Part shown: piece by piece, positions 23,273 to 33,521 of the stretch
Numbering within the stretch: the first letter of the stretch is position 1
Layout of the letters: every line of letters starts with the position of its first letter
Assembly (NCBI GenBank): GCA_023897205.1
Contig: JAHWDD010000002.1
Location: 2,914,001 to 2,978,000 of the forward strand
Reading direction: 5' to 3'
DNA from: Exophiala sp. HKRS030
Lineage: Eukaryota > Ascomycota > Eurotiomycetes > Chaetothyriales > Herpotrichiellaceae
Length of the DNA stretch: 64,000 nucleotides
Position numbers and translations under genes: made by a program
The notes under the pieces: model-generated
What the model was told of the DNA's origin: nothing
Databases searched by the model: none
What the model saw: only the letters and a program-made list of their open reading frames with translations

Positions 23273-25561
23273 ATGGCCGTGAATGGCACCGGTGAGCGCA
23301 GGGCAACTCATTCCTCCAGTTCTAGCACCTGGCGTATTCCGCGAGTGCTTCGTTCCCGGCTGGGTTGTGAAACCTGTAAGACGCGACGAGTAAAATGCTC
23401 AGAAGATCGTCCGATATGCGCAAGTTGCGCCCGACTTGGACTTGATTGTGCTTACCTGTCGCAATCTCGTCCAAAGCCTCGAGGTTTAGCTGTGGCGACA
23501 CCTGACAAGGAGGTGCCTACGACCTCGTCTAGGGCTCGTGAGTTGACTTCGACCCTTCCTAGACACGAAGATGCATCCCATCAGGAGCCCAACTTGAGCC
23601 TTGTAAGCCTGGCCACAGAGGGCGGGCGGGATAATGCCTATCTGGACAACTTTTCTGGCGATACCTTCCACCTAATCAATGCTACCGCGGAGTTCAATGA
23701 CCAATCCCGAGATTTGGGGTGGCCTCATGGTGACCTCATGCAGATGAATTACGATGGCTCTATCCCACTCAGTCCATTGTGGGAGGGATACGGCTTTAAC
23801 GCTCCAATGTGGGAAAGTACATCTGCAGACCTGATACCTTCCGCCGTAGCAGCGGCAGCAGACTTCAATTCCGTTGATGGGAACTTGGAGCATACTACAG
23901 GTTTCATGGTCGGTGCCGACACAAGCCGCCAGGAGCAGCCAGAGAACGATGACGGGAATAATCAACCGCACGGAACCACGCAGCCAACGGGAAGGTCTTA
24001 CAGCGGCCAGCAGGAGGACGACTGCTTCGGACAGGGTTTCGAGGGAGACACGGATTTCAGTACTCAGGCTTCTTCATCGCCTCAGTGGGCGCGTAACGAC
24101 CACATCCGAACCAACGATGCCGAAACCAGGCACCTTCTCTCTCTCTTCCAGTCAATTGTCCAGCCACCGGCGTCGATACTTATTGGAGGTTTGCGAAAAT
24201 GGCGCCGCCTCCAGCACTATCTTGTTAGGCTCGGTTCTCAGTGCAACCTTGTTTTCGACAGCCTGGTATGCGTTATAGAGTTTTTGTTCATCGACGAGAT
24301 CTGTCAGAGTGCGGGACAGAGTCGAGAGACGCGTCTCAGCTATATTATGGACCGACGTCAATCGCTTCTTATCGCGCTTCGTGCCTGGGTCACGGACACC
24401 CAACAACCCACTCCTTCAACGCACGAACAGCAGCTGGGCGCTCTCTTCTTGCTGGCGTGGTTAGAGGCTATGAAAGACCAAGATGCACACAGCACTCCAT
24501 TTCCAAAGGATCTAGCTGATGCCATCCTTGTCAAGGATACGGATTGGAACCGGTCCTCGAGGGTGTTACTATCGTGGCTTTGGTCACTAGACAGCAAAGC
24601 CACGCATTTGACTGGCGAGCGTCGGCTGTTCTCTGAGCAAGCTCTGCTCGTCCTAGCTCGCCATCCCTATCAAGTAGTCATCTCTCAGGCTGAAGACAAC
24701 GACGAAGATATAGAGAACGAAGCCCTGGAATCGACTGGTGCTTCCAAACGTATGCCTTCCAAATCATACGAGGTTGTTCAAGGCCGGAGGATCGATTTGC
24801 AGCCCAAATCATCGCTGACAAGCTCCCACATTAAGCAGATCATGCTGCACTCGCTGCTTCAGCCTGCCATCGAATGGTACATGGACACGCAAGCTTTCTG
24901 TCGGAAGATAAGCTCCCATGATCGGCATCACCGACCCCGAGGCACCCCCGACGATGAGTTTGCCGTTATTGTGGCCAGCAAACAGTTAGAGGAACAACTG
25001 TGGGAGATCTGGGACCAAAGACCTGCCATGATATCTCTCAGCAAGGACCAATTATGCAGCATGCTACCGACCGATCTTGCGTTGAGATTACATGAGGTTT
25101 ATAGCGTGCATCTTGCATGCTACTGGGTTCTCTTCGTCTACCTTCATCGGGTAGTGTGGTGGAACCTCCCGCACTCGGCAACAACAACATCCGCGCTCAA
25201 TCGAGTCTGGGAACTTTTTCAGCAGTGCTACGGCGAAGAGATCGATGGGTCGAAGATCGTACATCCCGGCTTGCTCTGGCAGGTTTTCTTGTTTGGCTCG
25301 GAGTGCACTGACGAAACCCACCGGACGTGGAGTGTCCAACAGCTCGAGGGCTTAGCATCCTCAAAAATGGTGTTACAGACTCAAACGGGCAATTCTGATG
25401 GCCTGCCATCTTTCAAGATGAGTGCAGGTGTGACTCGGAATGCCAAAAGAGCACTACTACTCCTGAAAGAGCTAATTCGGCGACAGCAAAAGACCAAGGT
25501 CCGCGTTGATGACAGGACCCTGTCGATGGAAATGTTTGGATGCTACTTTTCTCTGGTTTAG
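23273..25561 (+). CDS. Zn2Cys6 transcription factor, likely regulator of the adjacent peroxisomal cluster
   Basis: A single exon encodes 762 residues. The frame is open 14 codons further up but without ATG, so MAVNGTGERR is the start. The zinc cluster occupies residues 32-59 with spacing C-x2-C-x6-C-x6-C-x2-C-x6-C (starts CETCKTRRVKC). It is followed by a low-complexity acidic/Gln linker. The large C-terminal half, from about RNDAETRHLLSLFQ-like sequence to FGCYFSLV, resembles the fungal_trans_2 type regulatory domain found in many pathway regulators. The protein is nuclear by family. It ends 110 bases before the stop of the convergent thiolase gene. Placement suggests control of the thiolase, ligase, transporter and esterase that follow; this is inference. 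Confidence 0.9.
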   Translation: MAVNGTGERRATHSSSSSTWRIPRVLRSRLGCETCKTRRVKCSEDRPICASCARLGLDCAYLSQSRPKPRGLAVATPDKEVPTTSSRARELTSTLPRHEDASHQEPNLSLVSLATEGGRDNAYLDNFSGDTFHLINATAEFNDQSRDLGWPHGDLMQMNYDGSIPLSPLWEGYGFNAPMWESTSADLIPSAVAAAADFNSVDGNLEHTTGFMVGADTSRQEQPENDDGNNQPHGTTQPTGRSYSGQQEDDCFGQGFEGDTDFSTQASSSPQWARNDHIRTNDAETRHLLSLFQSIVQPPASILIGGLRKWRRLQHYLVRLGSQCNLVFDSLVCVIEFLFIDEICQSAGQSRETRLSYIMDRRQSLLIALRAWVTDTQQPTPSTHEQQLGALFLLAWLEAMKDQDAHSTPFPKDLADAILVKDTDWNRSSRVLLSWLWSLDSKATHLTGERRLFSEQALLVLARHPYQVVISQAEDNDEDIENEALESTGASKRMPSKSYEVVQGRRIDLQPKSSLTSSHIKQIMLHSLLQPAIEWYMDTQAFCRKISSHDRHHRPRGTPDDEFAVIVASKQLEEQLWEIWDQRPAMISLSKDQLCSMLPTDLALRLHEVYSVHLACYWVLFVYLHRVVWWNLPHSATTTSALNRVWELFQQCYGEEIDGSKIVHPGLLWQVFLFGSECTDETHRTWSVQQLEGLASSKMVLQTQTGNSDGLPSFKMSAGVTRNAKRALLLLKELIRRQQKTKVRVDDRTLSMEMFGCYFSLV

Positions 25562-25671
25562 AAGTCTACTGGGTACTAATACTCAAGAGAATTGCATGCG
25601 TGGCCACTATCATCAAAAAGCTTCAACAACTGATCGCTATATGGTTTCTGTTTCTTGCCAATTTGAAATCT

Positions 25672-27194
25672 CTACAACTTTGATCCACCATCCGAGGCAG
25701 CAACCACCCAAGGTAACGTCGCCACTGCATAAGGCGAGAAATCAGCCTTTTGAGCTCTCACGCGGTCCCAGTCACGTCGAGTGATTGGGCGTGCCTCTTC
25801 AGCTGGATTATATCCAAGCCTGTCACGCCCATCAGCCTCTGGTCTGGTTGTACCAGGCTCGGGTGCTTCACGTCCATCGTGCCTGCGGTATATTGTCACC
25901 ACTGTTGCCCCTCCTAGACCCATGTTGTGTGCCATACAATATTTTGTGGATGACACCGCCCGTTTCTTGGTCCAACCTCTTAGATGCCATACTAGCTCGG
26001 CGCACTGAGCCAAGCCAGTGGCTCCAAGAGGATGTCCTTTGGAAATTAGCCCTCCACTGGGGTTCACCAGCCAGTTGCGCATGCCAACTGCGCTTGACTG
26101 ATCGCGATGATATGTGAGCTTCCCATCTTCCACCAACTTCCAGCCATATCCATGGGTCGCCAGTCCTAGGTCTTCCATGGCGCACATTTGGTTTGTGGTG
26201 AAGCAATCATGGAGCTCTATCACGGAAATATCACGGGGGCCTATTCCTGCCTGCTCATATGCTTCTCTTGCGGCCTGGCGGGTCATGTTTGAGCCAATGA
26301 GCTCAATTGCACTGTTCTGCTCGAAGAGGACTGGACTATCCGTCGACAAGGCCTGACCGGCAATCTCGACTGCAGAGGATTTTAGGAAAGGATGGCTGTT
26401 GAGAAATGACTGAGAAACAAGAACTGCGGCTGCTGCTCCGGTCTAAAATGCGGTTGTCAGCTGCGGACACAATATCACACACAATCCAAAGCTCTTACCG
26501 ATGACGGGCAGCATTGCAATCGGGTCAAAGTGCCGGCAACAGCTGGACTCTGCAGCACCTCTGTAGCGCTGACAGCCTGCGCGAGTTGGCTGTATGGATT
26601 GTTGATGCCATGACGCCGGTTAATGGCTGTGATTTGAGCGAAGTGCTCTGCCTTGGCCCCGTTGCTGCCATATCGGTCGAGATATTCCGCTTGCGCGTTT
26701 GCGTATAGCCGAGGAGTCCAGCCTGGTGATGGTTTTCCTCTGTCTGCGATAGGGACTTGATCTGCCGAAAGATCTAGAATGCGTGACAGCGGGCTGGTTC
26801 GATCCTTAAAGGTTTGAGGAAGAACTCCCGGATACATCTTGTCAAATCCTATGACTAGTACACAGTCTGCCGACCCCGACTTGATGGCCTGGTTTGCCAG
26901 CCAGATGCCTGTACTCCCTGAACTGCACCAATTGTTCACGTTGAATATCGGAATGCCAGTCATACCTAGGCTGTAAAAGACGCGCTGGGCACATGTCGAG
27001 TCGCCGTACACGTAACAACCAATGCCTTGGTCGACCTCGTCGTACGTAATGCCTGCATCCAAGAGAGCTTTGACTCCAGCTGCGACGGCGAGATCAAAAT
27101 AATCGGAACCAGGATCTTGAGCATGACTTGCCGACTTTCTGGGAGAATGAAATGGTGTCATGCCTACACCAACGACGAAGGTGGAAGTTGCCAT
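25672..27194 (-). CDS. Peroxisomal SCP2-type thiolase (acyl-CoA C-acyltransferase) with SKL tail
   Basis: Exons are 27194-26499 and 26442-25672 (488 residues), around a 56-base intron (GTAAGA...TAG). The thiolase fold shows nucleophile Cys90 in NNWCSSGSTG, the HDCF motif at residues 310-313, and GHPLGATG at 368-375. The motif HNMGLGGA replaces the C-x-G of classical thiolases, as in sterol carrier protein X. The protein ends in SKL, a canonical peroxisomal targeting signal 1. A tail of about 70 residues follows the thiolase core where animal SCPx has an SCP2 lipid-binding domain; none is recognisable here. Expected reaction: CoA-dependent cleavage of 3-ketoacyl-CoA, often branched or aromatic. 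It is divergent from the acyl-CoA synthetase gene, so shared control is likely. Confidence 0.92.
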
Positions 27195-27812
27195 GTTTGC
27201 CGAAGTTCACCAAAAATGTTGAGTCTAAACAATGTCGTCCTGAAATGGTGTGATATACAACTCGATACAAGAACATCGGTTGTATCTATCTGGCTAAGTA
27301 ACAGAAGGGTGTCCGAGGAACTTCCCTTTTTGGAGAGAGCTGCTCGGCTCAACTCTGCCCAGCCTCCTGTCACAGTGGTGCCTCACAGGAAAATCCCGGA
27401 ATCCCTTCTTTGCTATCCAGTTTATTCTTCGTTGCAACGTCGAGACTTACACAATGGAGCTAGAGTGAGTATCTCTGATGGCGGAGACAGTGGAGACCAG
27501 CTGTGTAGGAAGAATACAACCACTTAGATGAGGGTTCATACTCGCCCTCGGGTATCGCAACTGGTTGTGAATGGTCAATCGGCATCAAGAGCCATCGTTT
27601 GTCAGTCATTTCTCAACTGGATTGCAATAGCCGCATTAGAGCACGTTCCTACTCTTTGACCAAACATCGACTCATCGAGGACTCTTTAAGTTGTCACTCT
27701 GGTGCCGCTGCAGACCGGCAATTGAATAGGAGCTCCGATACCAAAGTATCAACCTTACTTCATTCTCTCTACCAGCGTTTGTTCCACTCCTTGGGACGCA
27801 GCCTTCAGAATC
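27195..27812. promoter_or_regulatory. Shared divergent promoter of thiolase and acyl-CoA synthetase
   Basis: This 618-base interval separates head-to-head genes for two peroxisomal enzymes. It contains an everted CCG-N8-CGG pair at 27705-27718, about 95 bases upstream of the ligase start. That arrangement suits a Zn2Cys6 dimer such as the factor encoded at 23273. Such pairs also occur by chance. Confidence 0.5.
27705..27718. promoter_or_regulatory. Candidate Zn2Cys6 site CCG-N8-CGG
   Basis: CCG at 27705-27707 and CGG at 27716-27718 form an everted repeat of the triplet recognised by binuclear zinc cluster dimers. It lies between two divergent peroxisomal genes and near a regulator gene. This is a consensus match only. 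Confidence 0.3.
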
Positions 27813-29603
27813 ATGGCATCTGAACGCATCGATAGGAAGAGTCTTCGAAGGCTGCGCTGCATAGAGAAAGACAACGTATCAATTGTTCACGCTCCGTCCT
27901 CCGTCGGCCCTCTGTCACTGACATTTGGCGACGCTATCCGCAAACAAGCCAAAGAACGTCCGGATGCACTCTTTATACAATCGCATCACCAACAAAAGAG
28001 TCTAACTTACTCTCAAGCCAACGATCGAAGTGACGACCTAGCTCGTGGACTCGCAGCGCAGGGAGTCAAGAAAGGAGACCGAGTGGCCATAATGGCCGGC
28101 AACGAGATTGAGTATATTGAGGTGTTTCTGGCATGCACGAAACTTGGAACCCCGTGTGCCCTCATCAACTATGCCTACAGCGAACAAGAACTGCATTCGG
28201 TCCTGGCGTCGATTAACGTGTCTGTCCTGATAATGGTCCCGGCATTCGACCGCTACGACTACCGCCAATGGATTCCCCGATTCAAGGAGAGAATCCGTTG
28301 CTTACAGCATATCGTCTTGCTCCACGGGAGCCGCTCAGACATGGATCATGGTCATGCCATGGACTACGAGTGGCTAGTTTCCTCGGGAGCACGACATGAA
28401 ATGGATTATGATCTCGATCTCGAACGTGTTGCACAAACTCTCAGTGACCAAGAGGTCATCAACCTCCAATTCACCAGCGGTTCGACGGGGTTGCCCAAAG
28501 CATCGGCACTTACACATCGAGGCTTACTACACTGTGCCAAAAACATTGGAGACACAATGTACCTCACGCCCTCGGACCGCATTTGTCTACCCGTGCCTCT
28601 ATTTCACAGCTTCGGAATAGTCATTGGAGTCACTACTGCCCTTGTTCATGGCGCGTCCGTAGTGCTATGTGACAACAAGTTCAATGTCAAGGCCACTCTG
28701 GAAAGTATAGGTCGGTATAAGTGTACTGGCCTATACGGTGTGACCACCATGTTCATCGCCGAGATGAACTACCCAGACTTCGCGGCCTATGACCTCTCGA
28801 CCCTGCGTTTCGCCATCCTCTCAGGCTCTGCCGTGCCCGAGGCGCTGGTTCGAAAGGTATGGGCTTCCATAGGAATTACACAAACGCACACCAATTGGGG
28901 AATGACAGAGGCAGGGTCTATCGTCACCATGACCCGTGACACTGACACACTACATCAACGAATGTACACATCAGGCCGACTATTTCCTGGATTCTCGGCT
29001 AAGATCGTCGACCCAGCTACAAATCTTGTCGTGCCACGAGGCGAGAGAGGAGAGATCGTCCTTCGCGGGCCCGGCATTCAAACCAACTACTTCTCTAACC
29101 CCAGCAAAACGGCGGAGGCCCACGTGAAATCGCCCGAGGATGGTCTCGAATGGTTCCATACCGGTGATCAAGGCATTATCGACGATCAAGGATTCTTCAC
29201 CATCACAGGCCGCATCAAGGACATGATCATTCGAGGAGGAGAAAACATCAGTCCCGTGGAAATTGAGGCTCGCTTGGCGGCACATCCCGCAGTCGCACAA
29301 AGTTCGGTGGTCGGCGTGCCCGACGAGAAATATGGAGAGCAAATCTGTGCATTTCTTGAGCCCCGGGCGGAATCTGTGTTGCCCTCGGATGACGAAGTCA
29401 GAGCTTGGGTTAGACAAACCTTGGCTCATTTCAAGGCACCGAGATACTTGGTCTGGCTAGGGACCCACTCCAAGTTTCGAGCCTGGCCCAAGACCGGGAC
29501 GGGGAAGTTGAGGAAACCTGATCTGAGAAGGATTGCTCAAAGCATATTGAGCGAGGCCAGTGCCCTGCCAGACGACCGTGGGACACTCAGTTCTAGGCTG
29601 TAA
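27813..29603 (+). CDS. Peroxisomal acyl-CoA synthetase / 4-coumarate-CoA ligase-like enzyme, SRL tail
   Basis: One exon encodes 596 residues of the AMP-binding superfamily. Motifs in order: FTSGSTGLPKAS at 220-231 (phosphate loop), NWGMTEAG, YTSGRLFPGF, WFHTGDQG (adenylate-binding Asp), GRIKDMIIRGGENISPVEIE (hinge and core A8), and PKTGTGKLRK near the end with the catalytic lysine about residue 565. The C-terminus SRL is a peroxisomal targeting signal 1. The reaction is ATP-dependent activation of a carboxylic acid to its CoA ester; medium-chain or aromatic (cinnamate-type) acids fit the subgroup, but the substrate cannot be read from sequence. The divergent neighbour is a peroxisomal thiolase. 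A transporter and a secreted esterase follow on the same strand, consistent with a catabolic unit. Confidence 0.92.
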   Translation: MASERIDRKSLRRLRCIEKDNVSIVHAPSSVGPLSLTFGDAIRKQAKERPDALFIQSHHQQKSLTYSQANDRSDDLARGLAAQGVKKGDRVAIMAGNEIEYIEVFLACTKLGTPCALINYAYSEQELHSVLASINVSVLIMVPAFDRYDYRQWIPRFKERIRCLQHIVLLHGSRSDMDHGHAMDYEWLVSSGARHEMDYDLDLERVAQTLSDQEVINLQFTSGSTGLPKASALTHRGLLHCAKNIGDTMYLTPSDRICLPVPLFHSFGIVIGVTTALVHGASVVLCDNKFNVKATLESIGRYKCTGLYGVTTMFIAEMNYPDFAAYDLSTLRFAILSGSAVPEALVRKVWASIGITQTHTNWGMTEAGSIVTMTRDTDTLHQRMYTSGRLFPGFSAKIVDPATNLVVPRGERGEIVLRGPGIQTNYFSNPSKTAEAHVKSPEDGLEWFHTGDQGIIDDQGFFTITGRIKDMIIRGGENISPVEIEARLAAHPAVAQSSVVGVPDEKYGEQICAFLEPRAESVLPSDDEVRAWVRQTLAHFKAPRYLVWLGTHSKFRAWPKTGTGKLRKPDLRRIAQSILSEASALPDDRGTLSSRL

Positions 29604-30462
29604 GCATATGGAGTTCTAGACCTTTTGACGAATTGGCGAAGGATGGCTTCTCTTGTCCTTTGTCTCTGCCCTTGATGGGCCCACCCACACACGCCCGTCA
29701 GGACTCGGGTCAAGTACAGATTGGCCCCTTTTATCGTTTGTACATAGAACAGTTATAGAACCAGTGGCCGTTTGCTGTCAATTGCGCCGACTTGTGGTGA
29801 TGCAAATTCATGGTCACTACCGTGTCGAGTCTTTCTAGGTGCAAGGAGAGGGGCCGTCTGGACCTCACATGTCTTCCACTTGGCTCCACATCAGCGTGGA
29901 CAGTGGAGAACCAGTTTTAACGTCTGGATACAACGAGTATAGTCGCTCAACGCTTCGTATACATCACGTCCACCATTATGGTTAGAGTCACAAGGCTAAT
30001 CATGGTTCAAATCGGTGTGGTACTGTATTATTCGGATGGATCCACCAAAAAAGGGAGACCTCTGTAACAAGCGATTTTGTATCCAATCCACCTATAAGGA
30101 TGCATTGCGACACCCGATGCACTAGAAAGACCCTGGGCTCGGCGTTGATCTCTTCTCCAGAGAGTCTGGCGCCCCAGGAATTCCTTTTTCCCCCAGCTGA
30201 TGGGTACCCACGAGTTGATATCACCCCACAAAAAGCCTAGAGTTTGGATGTGCCGACGAGGGATGTCAGATTTTGCATAAAAAGCCATATTGGCCGTGAA
30301 AGAGAGACCCAACATCGAATTCATCAAGAATCGAAGAGTTCGTTCTTTTTTATCATCGTGTCAGGGAAGTCTTGCAGCATTCAGATCTCAGATCTCTCGC
30401 AGCATCCCAAAAGCATTCCCATCTCTAAGAATTTGGGGCCCATCATTTGACCATTCACCACA
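29604..30462. promoter_or_regulatory. Intergenic region and promoter of MFS transporter
   Basis: This 859-base interval is without supported genes and should carry the ligase terminator and the transporter promoter. No strong consensus element is recognised. Confidence 0.4.
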
Positions 30463-32101
30463 ATGGATCCGGAACATGGCCACAGTGGCAGTCTCGACAA
30501 CGAAAAGGAGAGGGTCGAAGACATTCAAGTCTCCCGAGTCGAGCCCACACCGCCGTACGACGCAGAGCGACACCGCCGGCTGAGGCGCAAGATTGATCTC
30601 CACCTCATGCCCATCTGTTTCTGGGTGTACCTCGTCAACTACCTCGACCGCTCCAACATCGGCAATGCGAAGATCTTGAACTCGGAGACGGGCGATTCCT
30701 TCCTCCAGTCGCTCCACATGAGCCCCAACGGCTACGCGGTCACGGTGACCTTGTTCTCCATCGCCTACAGCATCTTCGACGTGCCGGCCAATATTGTGTT
30801 GAAGCGCTTCTTTCGGCCCTCGCTGTGGTTCGGGTCTCTCTTCTTCTCGTGGGGGGTGCTCACGCTCGGATTCGGTTTCCTCAAAACTTACCCTTCTGCG
30901 GTCGTGGTCCGATTCCTCATCGGAGCTCTCGAAGCAGGCTTCTATCCCGGTGCGTTTTTTGCCTTTTTTTTGGGCGATATTGGTCAAAATTGTGAAAGTC
31001 GACAGGGGTGTGGCCGTCATACTGACTCTGATGCTCTTTTTCATGGTCCACAGGGATCGTCTACTACATCACATTTTGGTACAGGCAAGAAGAACGATCG
31101 TTTCGAATTGCCTTCTTCTCGGCCGGCACCACCCTCTCGGGCGCCTTCGGAGGATGTCTCGCGTATGGGGTCGCCCTCATCAACCGACGTGCCGGTCTCA
31201 AGGGCTGGCAGTGGCTCTTTGTGATTGAAGGCCTGATCACCATCTTCTCCACGGCTCTCTTGTTCTTCTTCCTTCCAGACTACCCGTCCACGTCGAAATG
31301 GCTCAAACCAGAAGAGAGGCAATTCGCCATCGACCGGCTAGACGAGCAGCAGTCGTCGTTCACGAGAGAACGTGCCAGTCGGCACGAGATCCTCGAGGCC
31401 TTGAGTCCTCGAATGATTGCACATTACATGGCGTTTGTAAGTGCTTCCACAATTCCCCACCCTTCTCTCACTTCTCCTCTCGAGCGCGAGTGTCTAAACC
31501 GTCAAACCTCAAACCACAGTTCCTCGATGTTGTCGTATTCAGCTCACTGGTGTATTTCTGTCCCACAATCGTCAACGGACTGGGATACACTTCGATTCAC
31601 GCACAGTTGATGACGGTGCCGGCTTGGAGTATCGGCTTCGTCGTGTCACTGATCGTAGCTTATTCGGGTGATAAGTTTAATGCGCGCGGATACCATGCGG
31701 CTCTGACGGCGACGCTGGGCGGCATCGGATTCCTGGCGTGCGTCATCCTGCCGGCCCACGCCTATAGGGCTCGGTACGGGTGTCTGCTCCTGGCGTCCTG
31801 TGGGGCGTTCCCAACCCTCGCACCTCTCGCCGGCTGGGTCACCTGCAACGCGCCTGGGCAGCGCACCGTCGGCCTCTGTGCGGCTCTCAACAGCGCCGGC
31901 GTCGGTTTGGCCTCGGTGGTCTCGGTCTGGATCTGGAGGGCACAGGAGGCACCCCGTGGCTTTCCGACTGGAAATATAGTGTGTGCCGTCTGCAGCTTCG
32001 TCTCGGCTCTTCTGGCAATCGGCCTGAGGCTGCACTATGGACGGCTCAACAAGAAGACTGCAGCAAGTGGAGACTTGAATGCTCGAGTCTGGGTGTACTG
32101 A
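30463..32101 (+). CDS. MFS transporter, anion:cation symporter (Dal5-like) family
   Basis: Exons are 30463-30949, 31054-31436 and 31520-32101 (483 residues). Introns of 104 bases (GTGCGT donor) and 83 bases (GTAAGT donor) are required to keep the frame. The N-terminus is hydrophilic and acidic, with RHRRLRRKIDLHLMP leading into the first membrane helix; NYLDRSNIGNAK is the classic family signature. About 12 membrane spans are expected, with GFYPGIVYYITFWYR across the first junction and a loop around KWLKPEERQFAIDRLDE. Fungal members import organic anions such as allantoate, nicotinate, pantothenate or aromatic acids, at the plasma membrane. Its place between a peroxisomal acyl-CoA ligase and a secreted tannase-family esterase suggests uptake of the acid that the esterase releases. 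Confidence 0.9.
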
Positions 32102-33521
32102 GAAACAAACCTGCACGAAGGATGATATAAAAATTGTTGATGGATGTTCGGGAACCCACCTTCACCTTTGGCTGGGGCAACTTTACGGATTCCACAGGCC
32201 TTACCTCGAATTCTCCATCTCCAGTCCTAGTCGCAAAATCCACTGTCGTAATATTTCGAGAAACCGATGGCCGATTCCTCAGTCACTTGGTGGCATACCC
32301 GAATGATGAAAATGACCACACTTATCAATGCGTTAAATTTCTTTCGCAACATGCAATAGTCCAAGTTTCTCTGATGTGACCACGTCTCTTGAAATTGAGA
32401 GACAATTCGTCGCAAGTTTTGTCCAAATTCCTCGTGGCTAACCCAGGTTATAGTGTAGCCGCTATAGCATACTTACGAGTCTCGGTGCCAACGACTGCCG
32501 TAACTCTGGATTTGCGGCACTTGCGATATCCATGTTCCACAGTTATATGGTTGAAGAAAGCTGTGAACGTTCACAGTAGGGCTAAGAGCACGTCTTTTCT
32601 TTCGGCCTCGTGATCCGTACCTCACGTTCGATCTTGTTATGGTGATGTGGCCGATTTCGATATGGATACTCCGTACACTTATGAGTTGAGGTTTGGAAGC
32701 CAAGCCAGGCTATTCTATATTCGGTTGAGTATAGATACTCGATCCCTTGTAGCGGCATGTATTCCACCTTATCTAATCAGCCTCGGACATGCCTCTCTCT
32801 CGCCGCTATAACCAGTTCAAATCTCCGCCTCAAGTATCCTCAACAAACCACCCAAGAAGAAGAGCAGGTATTGATTTGCAGCCTCCTCGGCTCAAACGTG
32901 TTCGTCCGTATCGACCTCATCAGAGCTTGCCAAGGACAAAGGAAGTGCTCAAGGGAATTACGGAATCCAATCACAGGGTATTGCGAGATGCGGTACCCGA
33001 GCAGAGTAAGTGCGAGGTATGCACTCGTCCGTATCGGCGGAGAAATGAACCTCAGATCCCCGTTCGACTCTCCAGCGCCTCTCCAGTCCGTTGCTGGTGA
33101 ACGACTTGTCGCATCACTCCTCAATCTGTTCTAGCCATCTAATGAAACCGAAAATACTATTCAGCGCCAAACCCCAACTATCGGCATAGTCTGGGGTATG
33201 GCTGAACTTTCTCCGCTTCGGCCATCCACGAAAAATCAAGACTTCGATACTCACCAGTCGTGCTTTTCAGGTAAGGTTGATAGCTGCGAAATAATGGAGC
33301 TTAGACAAGGAACCAAACGCGTTTGCGACTCACGACAACCGAGAAACTTTGAGCTTGTCTTCAACAATCAACAATGGACGATGTCTAGTCACCGAAGAGT
33401 TCAGTGTATCGAGCCGTTGCTTTTATGAGCCAGGCATATAACCATAAAACTTCATTGTACCTGGCATCAGGGCGATGTCTAATTCCCCACGTTTTGCTTT
33501 GTACGATTGCAATATTCCAGA
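32102..33521. other. 1.4 kb intergenic region
   Basis: No confident gene is present. Between about 32789 and 33134 two overlapping frames contain scattered Cys and Arg residues (for example KCEVCTRPYRRR), but no complete domain can be assembled with credible splice sites. One TACTCCGTA copy lies at 32667-32675. The end of the interval should hold the esterase promoter. Confidence 0.45.

Noticed and set aside
32757..33134. Possible remnant of a Zn2Cys6 regulator (KCEVCTRPYRRR)
   Set aside because: The cysteine spacing is incomplete and no splice model produces a full zinc cluster.
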